DNA from: Anadara kagoshimensis
Taxonomy: Eukaryota; Mollusca; Bivalvia; Arcoida; Arcidae
Reading direction: 5' to 3'
Assembly: GCA_021292105.1 (NCBI GenBank)
Contig: CM037867.1
Coordinates: 15,886,928 to 15,950,927 of the forward strand
DNA: 64,000 bases
The notes beneath the pieces are model-generated. The model did no database searches. It was not told the DNA's origin and saw only the letters and a program-made list of their open reading frames with translations. The first letter of the stretch is position 1; each line of letters opens with the position of its first letter. The position numbers and the translations under genes were made by a program. Positions 39,871 to 51,285 of the stretch are shown here, piece after piece.

Positions 39871-40690
39871 ACTGATATTAGCCTTGCCTCTGTTTCTACT
39901 GATTTTAGCCTTGCGTCGGTTACTACTGATATTAGTCTTGCGTCTGTTACTACTGATATTAGCCTTGCCTCTGTTTCTACTGATTTTAGCCTTGCGTCGG
40001 TTACTACTGATATTAGTCTTGCGTCTGTTACTACTGATATTAGTCTTGCGTCTGTTACTACTGATATTAGTCTTGCGTCTGTTACTACTGATATTAGCCT
40101 TGCGTCTGTTACTACTGATATTAGTCTTGCGTCTGTTACTACTGATATTAGTCTTGCGTTTGTTACTACTGATATTAGTCTTGCGTCTGTTACTACTGAT
40201 ATTAGCCTTGCGTCGGTTACTACTGATATTAGTCTTGCGTCGGTTACTACTGATATTAGTCTTGCGTCTGTTACTACTGATTTTAGCCTTGCGTCTATTA
40301 CTACTGATATTAGCCTTGCGTCGGTTACTACTGATATTAGCCTTGCCTCTGTTACTACTGATATTAGTCTTGCGTCTGTTACTACTGATATTAGTCTTGC
40401 GTCGGTTACTACTGATATTAGTCTTGCGTCTGTTACTACTGATATTAGTCTTGCGTCGGTTACTACTGATATTAGTCTTGCGTCTGTTACTACTGATTTT
40501 AGCCTTGCGTCGGTTACTACTGATATTAGTCTTGCGTCTGTTACTACTGATTTTAGCCTTGCGTCGGTTACTACTGATATTAGCCTTGCCTCTGTTTCTA
40601 CTGATTTTAGCCTTGCGTCGGTTACTACTGATTTTAGCCTTGCGTCGGTTACTACTGATATTAGTCTTGCGTCTGTTACTACTGGTATAA
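39871..40690. repeat. 27-bp minisatellite, about 30 units
   Basis: Unit GTCTTGCGTCTGTTACTACT plus GATATTA. Because 27 is divisible by 3, it is open on both strands: the minus strand would read (SNRRKTNIS)n, the plus strand a Leu/Arg repeat. Variant positions change amino acids as readily as not (Thr/Ala, Asn/Lys, Arg/Gly), and there is no splice or family evidence, so I treat it as non-coding satellite. Confidence 0.95.
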
Positions 40691-41387
40691 GTCACGGATT
40701 ATGCTGCCTGTTTTAAGTTAACTGAAAACGGACCCTTTCAACTTTTGTTTAAATTTTTGTTAATTTTCTTTGTAGATTTTCACCCTACTTGTTTTCAAAG
40801 AAATACAACAACATATCGTGCGTCAAGTTTGACCTGACATTTTTACCTTTTATTTGCATATTCAATCATGCATATCCTTGTGTAATTTAGAAGCAAATGT
40901 TGATGTATAAAGATATAATGATAGTTATACTGGATACCGAGTGTTCATAGTAATGCTGTCTTACCTATACACAGTCTATTAGCCCAATCTATTATTCAAA
41001 TTAAAGGTCAAGCGACAAGGCTAAACTTTACGCGCTATACAAGTCAGGTAGTCCATTGTCATAATATAAACGGCTGTATATTGTGATGTCTCTATTTTCT
41101 TAATAAGGTCAACGGCAAATATTGATGTTTAGTGTCATGCCATGACAACACAGTTTATCATAGTGCTATGTATGTTGTGTCACCCGCCATACGTTTTAAT
41201 ACGGTCTTTACATTTAATTTTCTTTAAGCTGTTAATTGACATATGGAATATTTTTTAACTCCAGTCAAATCAAAACCCTTATATGCTATAAGGTTCGTTG
41301 TCGAGCATTCCCTTACCACGCAACACCACAATAAATAAGCTCAACCGGGTGTTCCGTTTTCTTTCAAATTCATGGAAACCAATTTAT

Positions 41388-41389
<2 letters not shown>
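40691..41389. other. no gene seen
   Basis: AT-rich sequence between the minisatellite and the CA/CT microsatellite. Confidence 0.4.

Positions 41390-41456
<67 letters not shown>
41390..41456. repeat. (CA)n(CT)n compound microsatellite
   Basis: About 15 CA units run directly into about 17 CT units. Confidence 0.95.
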
Positions 41457-41458
<2 letters not shown>

Positions 41459-41967
41459 ATACCCTCAACTGATCCTGATATGTAGTAACTGCGTACGCTA
41501 TATATGTAGTTAACATTGCCGCTCAAGTAAGGGCATGATATATGTAATATAAGTTTTGGTAGCTATAAGTAGTAACTTGCAAGTTTTTTATGTTAATTTG
41601 TGTATAAAATGATTTGCAAAAATATGAATGAAATAAAAAATAAATAACAATAATTATTATGGCAACTTACACTCCGCTGGAGGCGCAAAAATTTTGGCGC
41701 CTGCGACAGAGTATTCAGTGGTTAGGCATGAAGGAAACATCAACAATTAGACAATAATATATTTGTCCAAATATTGGAGTTTGTTGATCTTTTTAATGGC
41801 CTTGCCTCAACCGTAGAGAATACTATTAAAAGAAAACCAATTAAAAACAAACATGTTAATTCATGTCCAAATATCATAGATTAAGACCAATGATAGTAAG
41901 GAAGATTTAATGTGTGTGGTTTGTCTTCTTTCTCTTTATTACAATATATTCCAATTATATCGTTTAA

Positions 41968-42313
41968 TAGAACGAAGCAAGCTGGTTACAAATAAATTGT
42001 TGAACCAAAGATATTGCAACCTAGGCTTATCAGGGTCCTCGAAAAGTTTTATGACCGTCATCACAATATTGTTGATAGTTTTATGTCTCTGTATTTAGGA
42101 TTGCCCTGGATATATTTGACATTCTTCCTTTCACTCAATGTTGATTACACGCGTAGCGGGTGTAACTAACAAAACAGGAGGTGTTTACTTACCTCATTCG
42201 GAGCACCTTGCCTTACTTTCCTTGCGGAAGTTTACGTGTTTTACCTTACTTGTCAGTTTCAAAGTTTTTCCTTTGTTTCTGGATTGTGATTCGGACATGG
42301 ATTAGTATGTTTA
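41968..42313 (-). repeat. R1 repeat copy
   Basis: The reverse complement keeps R1 order from GGACATGGATTAGTATGTTT (complement end) to CCTAGGCTTATCAGGG and the AATAAATTGTTGA tail. Confidence 0.7.
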
Positions 42314-42884
42314 CCACTCTTTATAGATTCAATATAGAGGGGGTGCTTGCGGACAAATTTCTATGTTGATTATTGGTTATTTGGTTAAATCATATGACTG
42401 ATTGAATATAAAGATATCTTTTAGATTTTATAATCAGTAACATTGTTATAGCTATTAATCTTTTCTTGCTTACTTGTTTCATACTTTTTGTTTCGTGTTC
42501 TTGTTTGTATTGATCATTGTCAATTGCATGTTTTGAATTGCACATTTCTCAAGTTGTTTAGCATAAATAAACGGAAAGCTCAGATAAGCTCTTGCGATGG
42601 TTCACTGTCTATCATCCTCTGTCATGTGTTGTCAGTGGTCCGTTAAAGATATTAGTTTTTTCAGTATAACAAGATTTTTTTTATCAAAACGTTGTTAATA
42701 CAAATGGAATCAAGAATCCTGAAATATTTGTGTAACATCTTAGATGAATATAGTAAAATTCAAACAAAAATATATAATGAAATTTTATAACATTTTAGTT
42801 GAAGGCAAGTTTTCAGCGTTTGAAAAAAAATTTAGCATGTAGTTACATAATTTTGCAAATGGATTAAAATGAATAATTACAATT
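42314..42884. other. no gene seen
   Basis: AT-rich. 42560-42620 (AGCTCAGATAAGCTCTTGCGA) resembles an H-type element edge. No coding segment. Confidence 0.35.
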
Positions 42885-43061
42885 AAACATGCCTTTAAAG
42901 GCCACCTGTATATAAGGACTACATGCTTTTAAAAGTCAGGGAAATTTTATATTATACCAATCGCTATATATTCAGGTCATTTGTACCTGTATATAAGGAC
43001 ATTATGCCTATAAGGACCAGAATCTCTTGAGTAGCTTTTATAGACAGATTTGACTGTATTT
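42885..43061. repeat. MITE M3, copy 2
   Basis: Internal words GGCCACCTGTATATAAGGAC and TTTATAGACAGATTTGACTG match the M3 copies at 6061 and 46315. It lies just downstream of gene B. Confidence 0.6.
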
Positions 43062-43157
43062 ACTTCATAATCGGTCAATACAAATATCGTTTATACACCG
43101 AGGGTGAACAAGTTCAATAAAGCAGCACACATTTGTCTAATTAAAGAAGTATCATAT

Positions 43158-43163
43158 TTTATT
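43158..43163 (-). terminator. polyadenylation signal, gene B
   Basis: AATAAA on the minus strand, 37 bases past the stop codon of gene B. Confidence 0.6.
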
Positions 43164-43199
43164 ATCGTTCGGATATTCAGTTACGCCAAGCAGCATATA

Positions 43200-46100
43200 T
43201 TAGTAACGATATCGTCGGTTTTCTCGGGGATGCCATATTGTATGACCTTGACCTTGTCCCCTGCCTTGTAGCTGACTCATTGCGTCTTGTGTTACTTGGC
43301 TACAGCTTCTAGATGGTTTATCATGGACACTGAAAATGGTAAATACAAGATATAACCTTAAATGATACGAATAAAAGGAATTAACTTACCCAAAGATATC
43401 ACAAACTCAGTATGCATATTGTCAGATATATACTATTATCTAAATTTACTGCTAGTTAAAATTTTACAATCGTGTAAATAATTTCGTTAAATAAATATCG
43501 TAAATTTTATTTTGGTCCTTTCGATGTTTTTCAAGCCTATGGAAAAAATTATTTTACAATTTCTGTACGAGCACTACTAATGTGAAGTTTTATTCCGAAA
43601 CGGCTGTCTATCAATGTAAAATTAAAATGGTGTAATATGTAATAGCATTGAGATCTCAAAGCTTATATTATGTAGTCTGTAAACATCTTATTTCAGCCGA
43701 TGTTCTTATGACAGAGTATCTTCTAAACTCTGAGGTAAATGTAAGACAAATGACATTGCTATTGAGAAAAACTCGCTGTTAACTTAACACGCAAGGTAAC
43801 AAAACTTAAAAGGTAAAGTTTGTTTCATTCATATACTCGTAGTTCTTAGATCATATACCTAAAAATCAAATATAATAACATAGCAATATCAAATACAATT
43901 GATTGATATATATTGATTCAAATGCAAGTCGGGTTGTGTTTCAATATTTAGTCAAATTAAAATGTTTACGTAGTTTCAGGTGGCTAAATGAAAGACTTCT
44001 GTTACGAAATTTGAAGTGCAACATACTTTTATTGGTTTATTAAACTAGAGTAGTTTGCTTCATAATACTGATATTGGTATAAGAAGCAACCTTGTGAAAG
44101 TATATATGGAGCATACTTTAACAGAATATGTAGACATTACCCAAACTAAAATTTTGGTAAGAATAACCTCTTGTGAAAGTATATTTGAAGCAGACTTAAA
44201 CAGACCATATAGATATACCTGAACTATTGATATATACTTACTTCTCTAATCCAGGCATAGTGCAATCTGAAATTTAAAAAAGTAAATGTTACTCACTGCA
44301 TTTATTCAGATTATAACATTGCAATACGTTTTACTATCTTGTTGATTTGAAGGCAAAACAATAGGACCACAACGGCATCCAGAAAAAAATGTTTCATGCG
44401 AGAACTTGATGAATCAGATGACGCATATGATTTCGTTAACAAAAAAAAAAAAAAATGAAAACCGCCAAAGTGAAGATATCGATATATAATCGCATAACGA
44501 TCGTAAAACTTAATCAGATTAAATAACCGTCATTATCTTTTATATAAATTATGAATTAAAATCTTTTAAATCCGAATATAAAATAAATCTAATTTAGGAT
44601 TAAGTATTTTTCAATCAAAACAGAAATATACAAATGCACTTTGCAACTTCTTGAAACTATGGATAATTATTTATTTTATATAATTTATTTCATGCGGCTC
44701 AACTTTAAAAAATACGTCTGTGAAGCCGTGGTATATTGAAGATTTTATAGTTAACGAATAAATGGTTATCTCCTATTGGATTTTTAAGGTACTTTGAAAT
44801 TGACAAATTAGGTAAAACACAAATGTAAGAAGGGAAGTTAGGCCAGGGTAGATAGAAAGGAATAGAAACTATTGGACATGACATATATCCATGTTAATTT
44901 GAATACAGACATCATACTTATAGACAATATAAAACATATTCAGATATGTCTAATGATTATTGAATCAAATATAATATAATTGCTAATATAACTTGCCGTT
45001 TTTGGTAGGTTCCAGTTGGTTGTCGAGGGAGACCGGTATCCTAAGTTCTCTGAATTTACGCAGGAATAATTCCCGTTCTCCTGGACAGATATATCTACGT
45101 CTGGTTAGGGCAATTGCTACACGTTTAGTACAAGATGGTGGATTTTGACAAATTGCCAGAAGCAGTTGGTCATTCCCAGGTAATAGTGAATAGATGATCT
45201 CTGTTGCCTCTCCTGCGGCTTCTACAATTTAAACATGTTTTTTGATATAGATTCCTCTATTGTTATCAAAACTATGCAGCTCAAACATACCGGCACATGT
45301 CTTAACCACAATTCCAAATGTAAAAAGCTTAGACAGTTACCAATCAAGTCAAACTCATGAATTTCCATCAGGTACGTAAAGTCAAGTTTCCTTATTCTTA
45401 TACGCCTTTTCGTGATTGGTTAAATTCAAACCAAACCCAAAAAAATATTATCCAAACCACAACCACAAAGCAAATTGAAAATTTTGAAAACTGTCAAATT
45501 AGGTAAAACACGGAAACTTCCATAAAGAAAGTTTATCCGGGTGCTCCGGAATGTTAATCATCTCTGCTTATCTAGGGAATGTTAATAACCTCTGCTTATC
45601 TAGGGAATGTTAATCACCTCTGCTTATCTACTTCACTCACAACATATGCGTATGCAGACACAATAAAGAATTCAAGAGATGGAATTAAAGGACGCCAAAC
45701 ATATCGAGGGTACTTTTGGATAGAGACATCATAAGTGAAACCAATGTTATAATGATGACCATAAAACTTTTTGAGAGCCTTGCTAGACATCGGCTTTCAA
45801 TATCACTGCTTCCCTCCTTGCTTCGTTGTTTCCGTAGTTTGAACAATCCCTACGACACCGTTTTGTAAAAACACATCCTTAACAGGAGACACAGGTTTAT
45901 TTCTGCATTAGAAAGAGAAAGTCAGACGCATGCCGAATGCTGCTTAATACTATCTTGCATTATGTCTTCTTTGTATGTAGCCATCTTGCGATGTATAACC
46001 TCTTCTTTTACAAATTGATATTTTTCACGATGCCCGAAGCATTAGATCACAAACTACAGACGACAGCAGGCAGGGGACCTGCTGCTCCTATTTTAAAATA

Positions 46101-49100
46101 AATATATTTTTACCTATTGATATTAGCTGAAACAAAAGACAGGGACTGCGAGGTGTTCTTTGTCGGTCTAGAACGATTAGTTCAGCACATCCTGGTCCAC
46201 TGTTGTTTCTTAAATGTAAGTATATATGTTTACAATCAAATTAAATACATTTCCTTATATCATAATTGAAGCAAAACAAACAAAGTACATTTTAAATTTT
46301 AAAATTAGTTTAAAGCACAGTCCACACTGCCTTTAAGGCCGCCTCTATATACAGGCCGTCTGCTTATAAAGGCTATTAGCATTGTATCCCGATTGTTCTA
46401 TATTCATATTATTTGAACCTGTAAAAAAAGGCCAAGTCTACCCATAAAAGCCACTTTTACTGGCTCCCTTGGGTGACTTTATAGACAGGTTTGACTGTAC
46501 ATGTATATGTACTCAAAATTCGTTCTTTATAATTTAAATCAATACAACCTCCTCTTGATTCGTTTTACTTTTGAAAATGCTTTGAACAGTTTTGTAGTTA
46601 GCTAAATAGAAGAGGTGGTCTAGTAGTTAGAGTTGAGTTGATTAATAGTGTTAAACGCCCCAGTAAAGAATATTTCATTTATATCGAGACGTCGCCAGCT
46701 ATAGGCGAAAATGCAGTAATTTTGCCTGTGCGTTGCGCTGATGGCATTATACAGCAGGGTTCTTTATCGTGCCAAGCTTACCAAGACACGGGACCTCGTT
46801 TATTTTAAGTTCCCATCCGAAAGAACCGTGACTTTCATTTCGTAATGCCGAGTGCTTGGCGAAAGAACAGTCACTACCCACTTTTAAGTCTTGGGTCAGA
46901 CCCGGCCGGGGTTCGAACCCACGACCTTCCACTTACGGAGCGAGCACTCTACCAACTGAGCTACCGCAGTGGTCTAAAAAGAAGAGGTGGTTTAGTAGTA
47001 AGAGTTGAGTTGAGTAATGATGTTTAACGTCCCAGTCAAAAATATTTCATTTATATCGAGACGTCGCCAGCCATAGACGATAGTGCAGTAATTTTGCCTG
47101 TGCGTTGCGCTGATGGAATTATACAGCAGGGTTCTTTAGCGTGTCAAACCTACCGCGACACGGGACCTCGTTTATTTTAAGTTCCTATCCGAAAGAACCG
47201 TGACTTTCATTTTGGTAATTCCGAGTGATTGGTGAAAATAACAGTAACTACCCACATTCAAGTCTTTGGTCAGACCCAGCCGGGGTTTCAAACCACAACC
47301 TTCCACTTACGGAGCGAGCACTTTACCAACTTAGCTACCTCATTGGTCGGTTTAGTAGTTAGAGAACACTTCTTTACATAACGGATATACTATTGTGTTA
47401 ACAAAAATATAACATCGGGGTATTGACCACATTGCCAATATTGTCTTAAATATTACTGATTTGTTTAAGAAATCAATTGCAAGGTAATGTAGAAAAAAAC
47501 TACTGGATGGCGTTCACACACATACACTTTTTAATTACTGGAGCAACAACATTATAGAAATAAGGACAATTTTATTTAATGAAGATGGGTTAAAGACAAA
47601 ATAATATAATATCTCAAACATTAAAGTTGTTTTTACAATCAACCTATTGATTATAAAATGACAAAAACGAAAGAAAAATTGTAAATGATCTAAAACAAAC
47701 ATACCAATCCATGTCCAAATCACAATCACAAAGCAAAGCAAAAACTTTAAAATTGGCAAATTAACTTAAATTAAATATATATAGTGAAATAATATATGCA
47801 ATGAATTGAATTACAATGGGAAAAAACTTAAATTAAATTAAACATATTAACGTCTAACAGAGAAGTGAGGCTTGATGAAATACTTGACACCAGCCAACAT
47901 AATCAGATACGAATCACATTACAATAATATGATGAATCATCGGAACTAGACAAAACACATATTAAAAAGAAATAAAAAAGGCACACTGTAAACGTATTTG
48001 ATTTCGCGGTATTAGGAATTTAGACATGTCTGTGTATTTGAATTTTCGCGTTCTTGAAATATGCACTATGACATAAAAACATAATATAATTTTCGCTGGG
48101 TATTAATTTTCGCGCAAAACAAACGACCGCGAAATAAGCTGAAATTAGTAAACCGCGAAAATAAATACGTTTACAGTATTTAGATCACAATAAAATGTTA
48201 TAGTTCAGACGGAAAATTATAATGAGTATTACCTTCAATGATAAATACCATTCAAATATTAATTAATATTACCTTCCATAAAAGTATTTAATGGCGTTAT
48301 TTCCAAAGGTCTGAAAATAGAACTTGCCATCAGTTGGTAAAATGCTAGTTAAAAATGAGTTGTCCTCGCTATAGTGCTGGTACCATAGCCCTTCGATCTA
48401 AAATGAAAACGAAAATACTGTTTTAGATTACATATTATATCATTGTTAATTTAAGAGCACTAGGCGTGGTTTTGGAATACAATTCCTCATCACTTGTGAT
48501 TTGACCAAATTGTTAAACACAATTACTGGAATGACTTGAATATTTAAATCTCCAAAAGGACTAAAATACATCTTACGAAATTAAGCAAAGGAAATACTTC
48601 GTATAAGGAAGTATACCTTACTTCAGATTTAACTCTCTGGAAATTTAGAAAATACAAAATTTTGACAATACAAAAGCATTGCCCGCTGATTTTGTAATAT
48701 CTTCAGAGAAACACATACCAGCTTAACTATATGCCTTTAAGTCTAGCGGATGTGTTCAGATACGTACAGTGATTATTACCAACACAATCATTCATCGTGG
48801 TTCTATGGCTCACATTTAACAAGCATTTCTGAATGTTGTTATTAGAATATTTCATATCAGGCCCGAGTTTTACAATCATTTCTTAGCTAAGATTTTCCTT
48901 AACTTAAATATTGCAAAATTTCAAATCTTTATAATTTTGTTAATTTGCAAGATATTTAGAAATTTAAGGTGTCATTTTTAATATCACGTCTAGATTAAAA
49001 CATTTGCACTTAGTTTTGACAAAAATATTCACCAGTAGTTTCAAAACGAGATTAGAAAAATTTGCTAAATTTAAGTTAAGGAAAATCTTAGCTAAGAAAT

Positions 49101-50508
49101 GATTGTGAAACCGAGGCCAGGTCTTAATTCGTGATATTTACGGAAAAAGATAAAATCAATTCAGAACATATAAAAAGCTGGCAGGAAAAATTGATTTTTC
49201 GTTTGTTTCTAAATCTGATAAAACTTTTTCTTGTTCATTGTGTTATTATTATATCCAAATGTACAAAAGTATATATTTTGAGTCAATGACTTTGAAACTG
49301 CACTTCAAAAATCTTCAAGACCACTGCGGTAGCTCAGTTTGTAGAGTGCTCGCTCCGTAAGTGGGAGGTCGTGGGTTCGATCCCCGGCCGGGTCTGACCC
49401 AAGACTTGAAAGTGGGTAGTGACTGTTCTTTCGCCAAGCACTCGACATTACGAAATGAAAGTCACGGTTCTTTTGGATAGGAACTTAAAATAAACGAGGT
49501 CCCGTGTCACGGTGGGCTTGGCACGCTAAAGAACCCTGCTGTATAATGTCATCATCGCAACGCAGATGCAAAATTTCTGCACCTTCGCCTATAGCTGGCG
49601 ACATCTCGATATAAGCGAAATATTCTTGACTGAGACGTTAAACACCATTACTCAACTAAACTCTCAACTCAAAAATCTTCAAAATGTCACAATAACCTAT
49701 ATTTTCACATCTGCATTTATGTGACGAGCAATGGCGGACATTACCGAGTATTAGCATGTTCGTTTTCTGTGTTTTACTTGTATACAATGTCGGATACATC
49801 AATATTAACAAATTTATACTTTTTACAAAAAATCTAAAAATGTATTAAAGATAGTGACCGATGACCTTAAATACTTAAATATATCGATATCTCAAAACTA
49901 ATTGTGTGCTACTTTTATTTATTAATTTAATTTTAAGCAAATTACAATACTAAACGTATTTAAACTTTGTTGTAAAGTAAAAAATCACTTTATCCGATTA
50001 AAGGGTTTTTGGTGGGATAAAAATTAATATTAAGCATAACTATGTTAAAGACCGAATGCATATATTATTTTTAACCCCCCCCCCCACACACACACACACA
50101 CACACCCCCAGGTCATTGTATTTATTAAATTATTGAATACAAGCAACCAGTTCTTGTCCCATTAACTATCCTAAAAGCAAAGAAGAAACTTTGAAAACTG
50201 GAAAAAAATAGAAACACACGGACTTCCATCTGGGATGGGTAACCACCTTTTAAGCTAGATACACAAGCCATTATTGAATCAAAATTAAAATGCGATTTAA
50301 CGTGAATTCAAGAAAATGATTTAATTAAATTTCTTTAAATTTCCCTTCACAGACAATTTAAAAAACATTTAAATATTGTAAATGATAAACTATTTACCTC
50401 TTGTATTCGGAATCGCCTTTCATTTAAAATTCTGCGACCAGAACAAGTATCTTCTCCATTACAGAGCAGAAGTATTTGTGCAAATACACAAATCCCCAAC
50501 GTATTCAT
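43200..50508 (-). CDS. lipocalin-like secreted protein, gene B (six exons)
   Basis: Exons on the minus strand are 50508-50398, 48397-48273, 46208-46114, 45221-44997, 44266-44242 and 43329-43200, giving 711 nt and 236 aa. The ATG opens a signal peptide (MNTLGICVFAQILLLCNG). Five exon lengths and all phases equal those of gene A; the last exon is 12 nt longer, adding Gly/Gln residues (GRGQGQGHT). By my count 28 of 41 residues in exon 2 and 56 of 75 in exon 4 are the same as in gene A. Kept features include GLWYQH, GNDQLLL, the Arg after the AL-T/S pair, RELFLRKFREL, eight cysteines and the C-terminal NRRYRY. Family and caution as for gene A. Intron 4 is again GC-AG. Introns carry SINE S, R1, R2 and MITE insertions that do not match gene A's in position, so most are later than the duplication. 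Confidence 0.8.
43480..43625 (-). repeat. R2 repeat fragment
   Basis: The minus strand contains GACAGCCGTTTCGGAATAAA and GGACCAAAATAAAATTTACG, as in the other R2 copies. In intron 5 of gene B. Confidence 0.5.
44780..44935 (+). repeat. R1 repeat, decayed copy
   Basis: R1 order is kept in outline (TTGACAAATTAGGTAAAACA, GGGAAGTTAGGCCAGG, ACATATATCCATG), in intron 4 of gene B. Confidence 0.5.
44995..44996 (-). other. GC-AG splice donor, gene B intron 4
   Basis: Exon 4 ends ...AAAAACG and the intron opens GCAAGT on the minus strand, the same junction as in gene A. The frame through exons 5 and 6 requires it. Confidence 0.85.
45425..45910 (+). repeat. R1 repeat copy with internal 28-bp tandem triplication
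   Basis: It covers nearly the full R1 length (from AACCACAACCACAAAGCAA to AACAGGAGACACAGG). Within it, AATGTTAATCATCTCTGCTT plus ATCTAGGG is repeated three times (45550-45636). In intron 3 of gene B. Confidence 0.7.
46315..46500. repeat. MITE M3, copy 3
   Basis: Words GGCCGCCTCTATATACAGGC, ATATTATTTGAACCTGTA and TTTATAGACAGGTTTGACTG match copy 1. It ends about 105 bases upstream of exon 3 of gene B, nearly where copy 1 lies in gene A, but relative to the gene it is reversed. Confidence 0.7.
46631..46972 (-). repeat. tRNA-SINE S copy
   Basis: A full-length, well preserved copy: tail GTTAAACGCCCCAGTAAAG, body, box B GGGTTCGAACCC, and head ending GAGCTACCGCAGTGG. In intron 2 of gene B. Confidence 0.92.
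46996..47345 (-). repeat. tRNA-SINE S copy, adjacent
   Basis: The same orientation as its neighbour and less well preserved (CCGGGGTTTCAAACCAC). The target sequence AGAAGAGGTGGTYTAGTAG occurs before the first copy, between the two, and partly after the second. Confidence 0.9.
47690..47775 (+). repeat. R1 5'-end fragment
   Basis: AACATACCAATCCATGTCC and CACAAAGCAAAGCAAAAACT match the R1 start. In intron 2 of gene B. Confidence 0.6.
47984..48178. repeat. MITE M4
   Basis: ACTGTAAACGTATTTGATTT / AATAAATACGTTTACAGT are terminal inverted repeats, continuing into CGCGG/CCGCG. It is 195 bases, lies 95 bases after exon 2 of gene B, and has no protein. Confidence 0.9.
48460..48640 (+). repeat. R2 repeat copy
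   Basis: AGCACTAGGCGTGGTTTTGG, AATACAATTCCTCATCAC and AGGAAGTATACCTTACTTCA match 5690-5895. In intron 1 of gene B. Confidence 0.55.
48860..49118. repeat. MITE M1, copy 2
   Basis: Terminal inverted repeats of about 50 bases: GCCCGAGTTTTACAATCATT + TCTTAGCTAAGATTTTCC, mirrored by GGAAAATCTTAGCTAAGA + AATGATTGTGAAACCGAGGC. In intron 1 of gene B. The other copy lies upstream of gene A (1-256). Confidence 0.9.
49320..49675 (+). repeat. tRNA-SINE S copy
   Basis: Head CCACTGCGGTAGCTCAGTTT, box B GGGTTCGATCCC, tail GAGACGTTAAACACCATTAC. Well preserved, in intron 1 of gene B. Confidence 0.93.
50073..50110. repeat. poly-C/(CA)n microsatellite
   Basis: A run of about 10 C followed by CA repeats and CCCC. 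Confidence 0.85.
50130..50300 (+). repeat. R1 repeat, decayed 5' half
   Basis: AAAGCAAAGAAGAAACTTTG, ACACACGGACTTCCATCTGG and TTTTAAGCTAGATACACAAG follow R1 order. In intron 1 of gene B, just downstream of exon 1. Confidence 0.5.
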
Positions 50509-50837
50509 ACTTGGTTCTTTTACTCAGCTACACTAGCTAGAGAAACTACCACTTATTATGTAATTAGGCATCATTTTTTTATTATTTAACCCAAAAACTG
50601 AACCCTTTTTTTACATTATGTATCATTTAATATTTAAATTTAAGTTTGTTTTTTAGATTTTATTAGCGTTTCCTGGAATCTATAATTATTTGACAAATAT
50701 CTTTTTTCAATTGCTTTTTGCATGACGTTTGTCATATTGTGAGTTTGATTGATACCAGTATTGCAGTATGCATTAACCTCGAACGTTTAAAATGAAATAC
50801 TAAATTAAAAGAATGTCTAGCTAGATTTGATAATATA

Positions 50838-51285
50838 CATTTTGAAGCAGTCTGCTTGCAAATGAATTGTTGACTATTTCAAGCCTAGGCTTATCAAAAC
50901 CCTCAAAATGTTTTACGGTCGTATCACAGTATTGTTCACAAATTTGATGTCTCTGTGTCCAGGATTGTCCTGGATATATTTGACGTTCCATAGTTCCATG
51001 TCCCTTTCACACAATTTCGATTACCCACGTGGCGGGTGTAGCTAGCTAAACAGGAGGTGCTTACTCTTCCGGAACAACAGGTCTCACTTCCCTGGTGAAA
51101 GTTCACGTGTATAAGCTAACTTGTCAGTTCCAGAGTTTTTACTTTGCTTCTTGAATGTGATTTGAACTTTGACTAGTATGTTTGTGTTTACTTTGCTGCT
51201 GGACTTTGATTCGAACATGGATTAGTATGTTTGTTTTTTTTGCTGCTGGACTGTGATTCGGACATGGATCAGTATGATTATTTTT
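50838..51285 (-). repeat. R1 repeat copy with repeated end
   Basis: A nearly full copy in reverse (CCTAGGCTTATCAAAACCC, GGCGGGTGTAGCTAGCTAAA). The outer end, CTGGACTGTGATTCGGACAT with variants, is present three times in a row (about 51140-51275). It lies upstream of gene B. Confidence 0.75.

Noticed and set aside
39853-40695. Long reading frames on both strands (about 270-280 codons)
   Set aside because: They follow from a 27-base tandem unit. There is no family motif, and substitutions are not biased to silent positions.
46747-47027. Frames containing RxEFEPRPG- or GVRTHDLPLTE-like peptide
   Set aside because: These are the tRNA-derived head of SINE S. The same peptide turns up wherever a copy occurs (32050, 33538, 46845).
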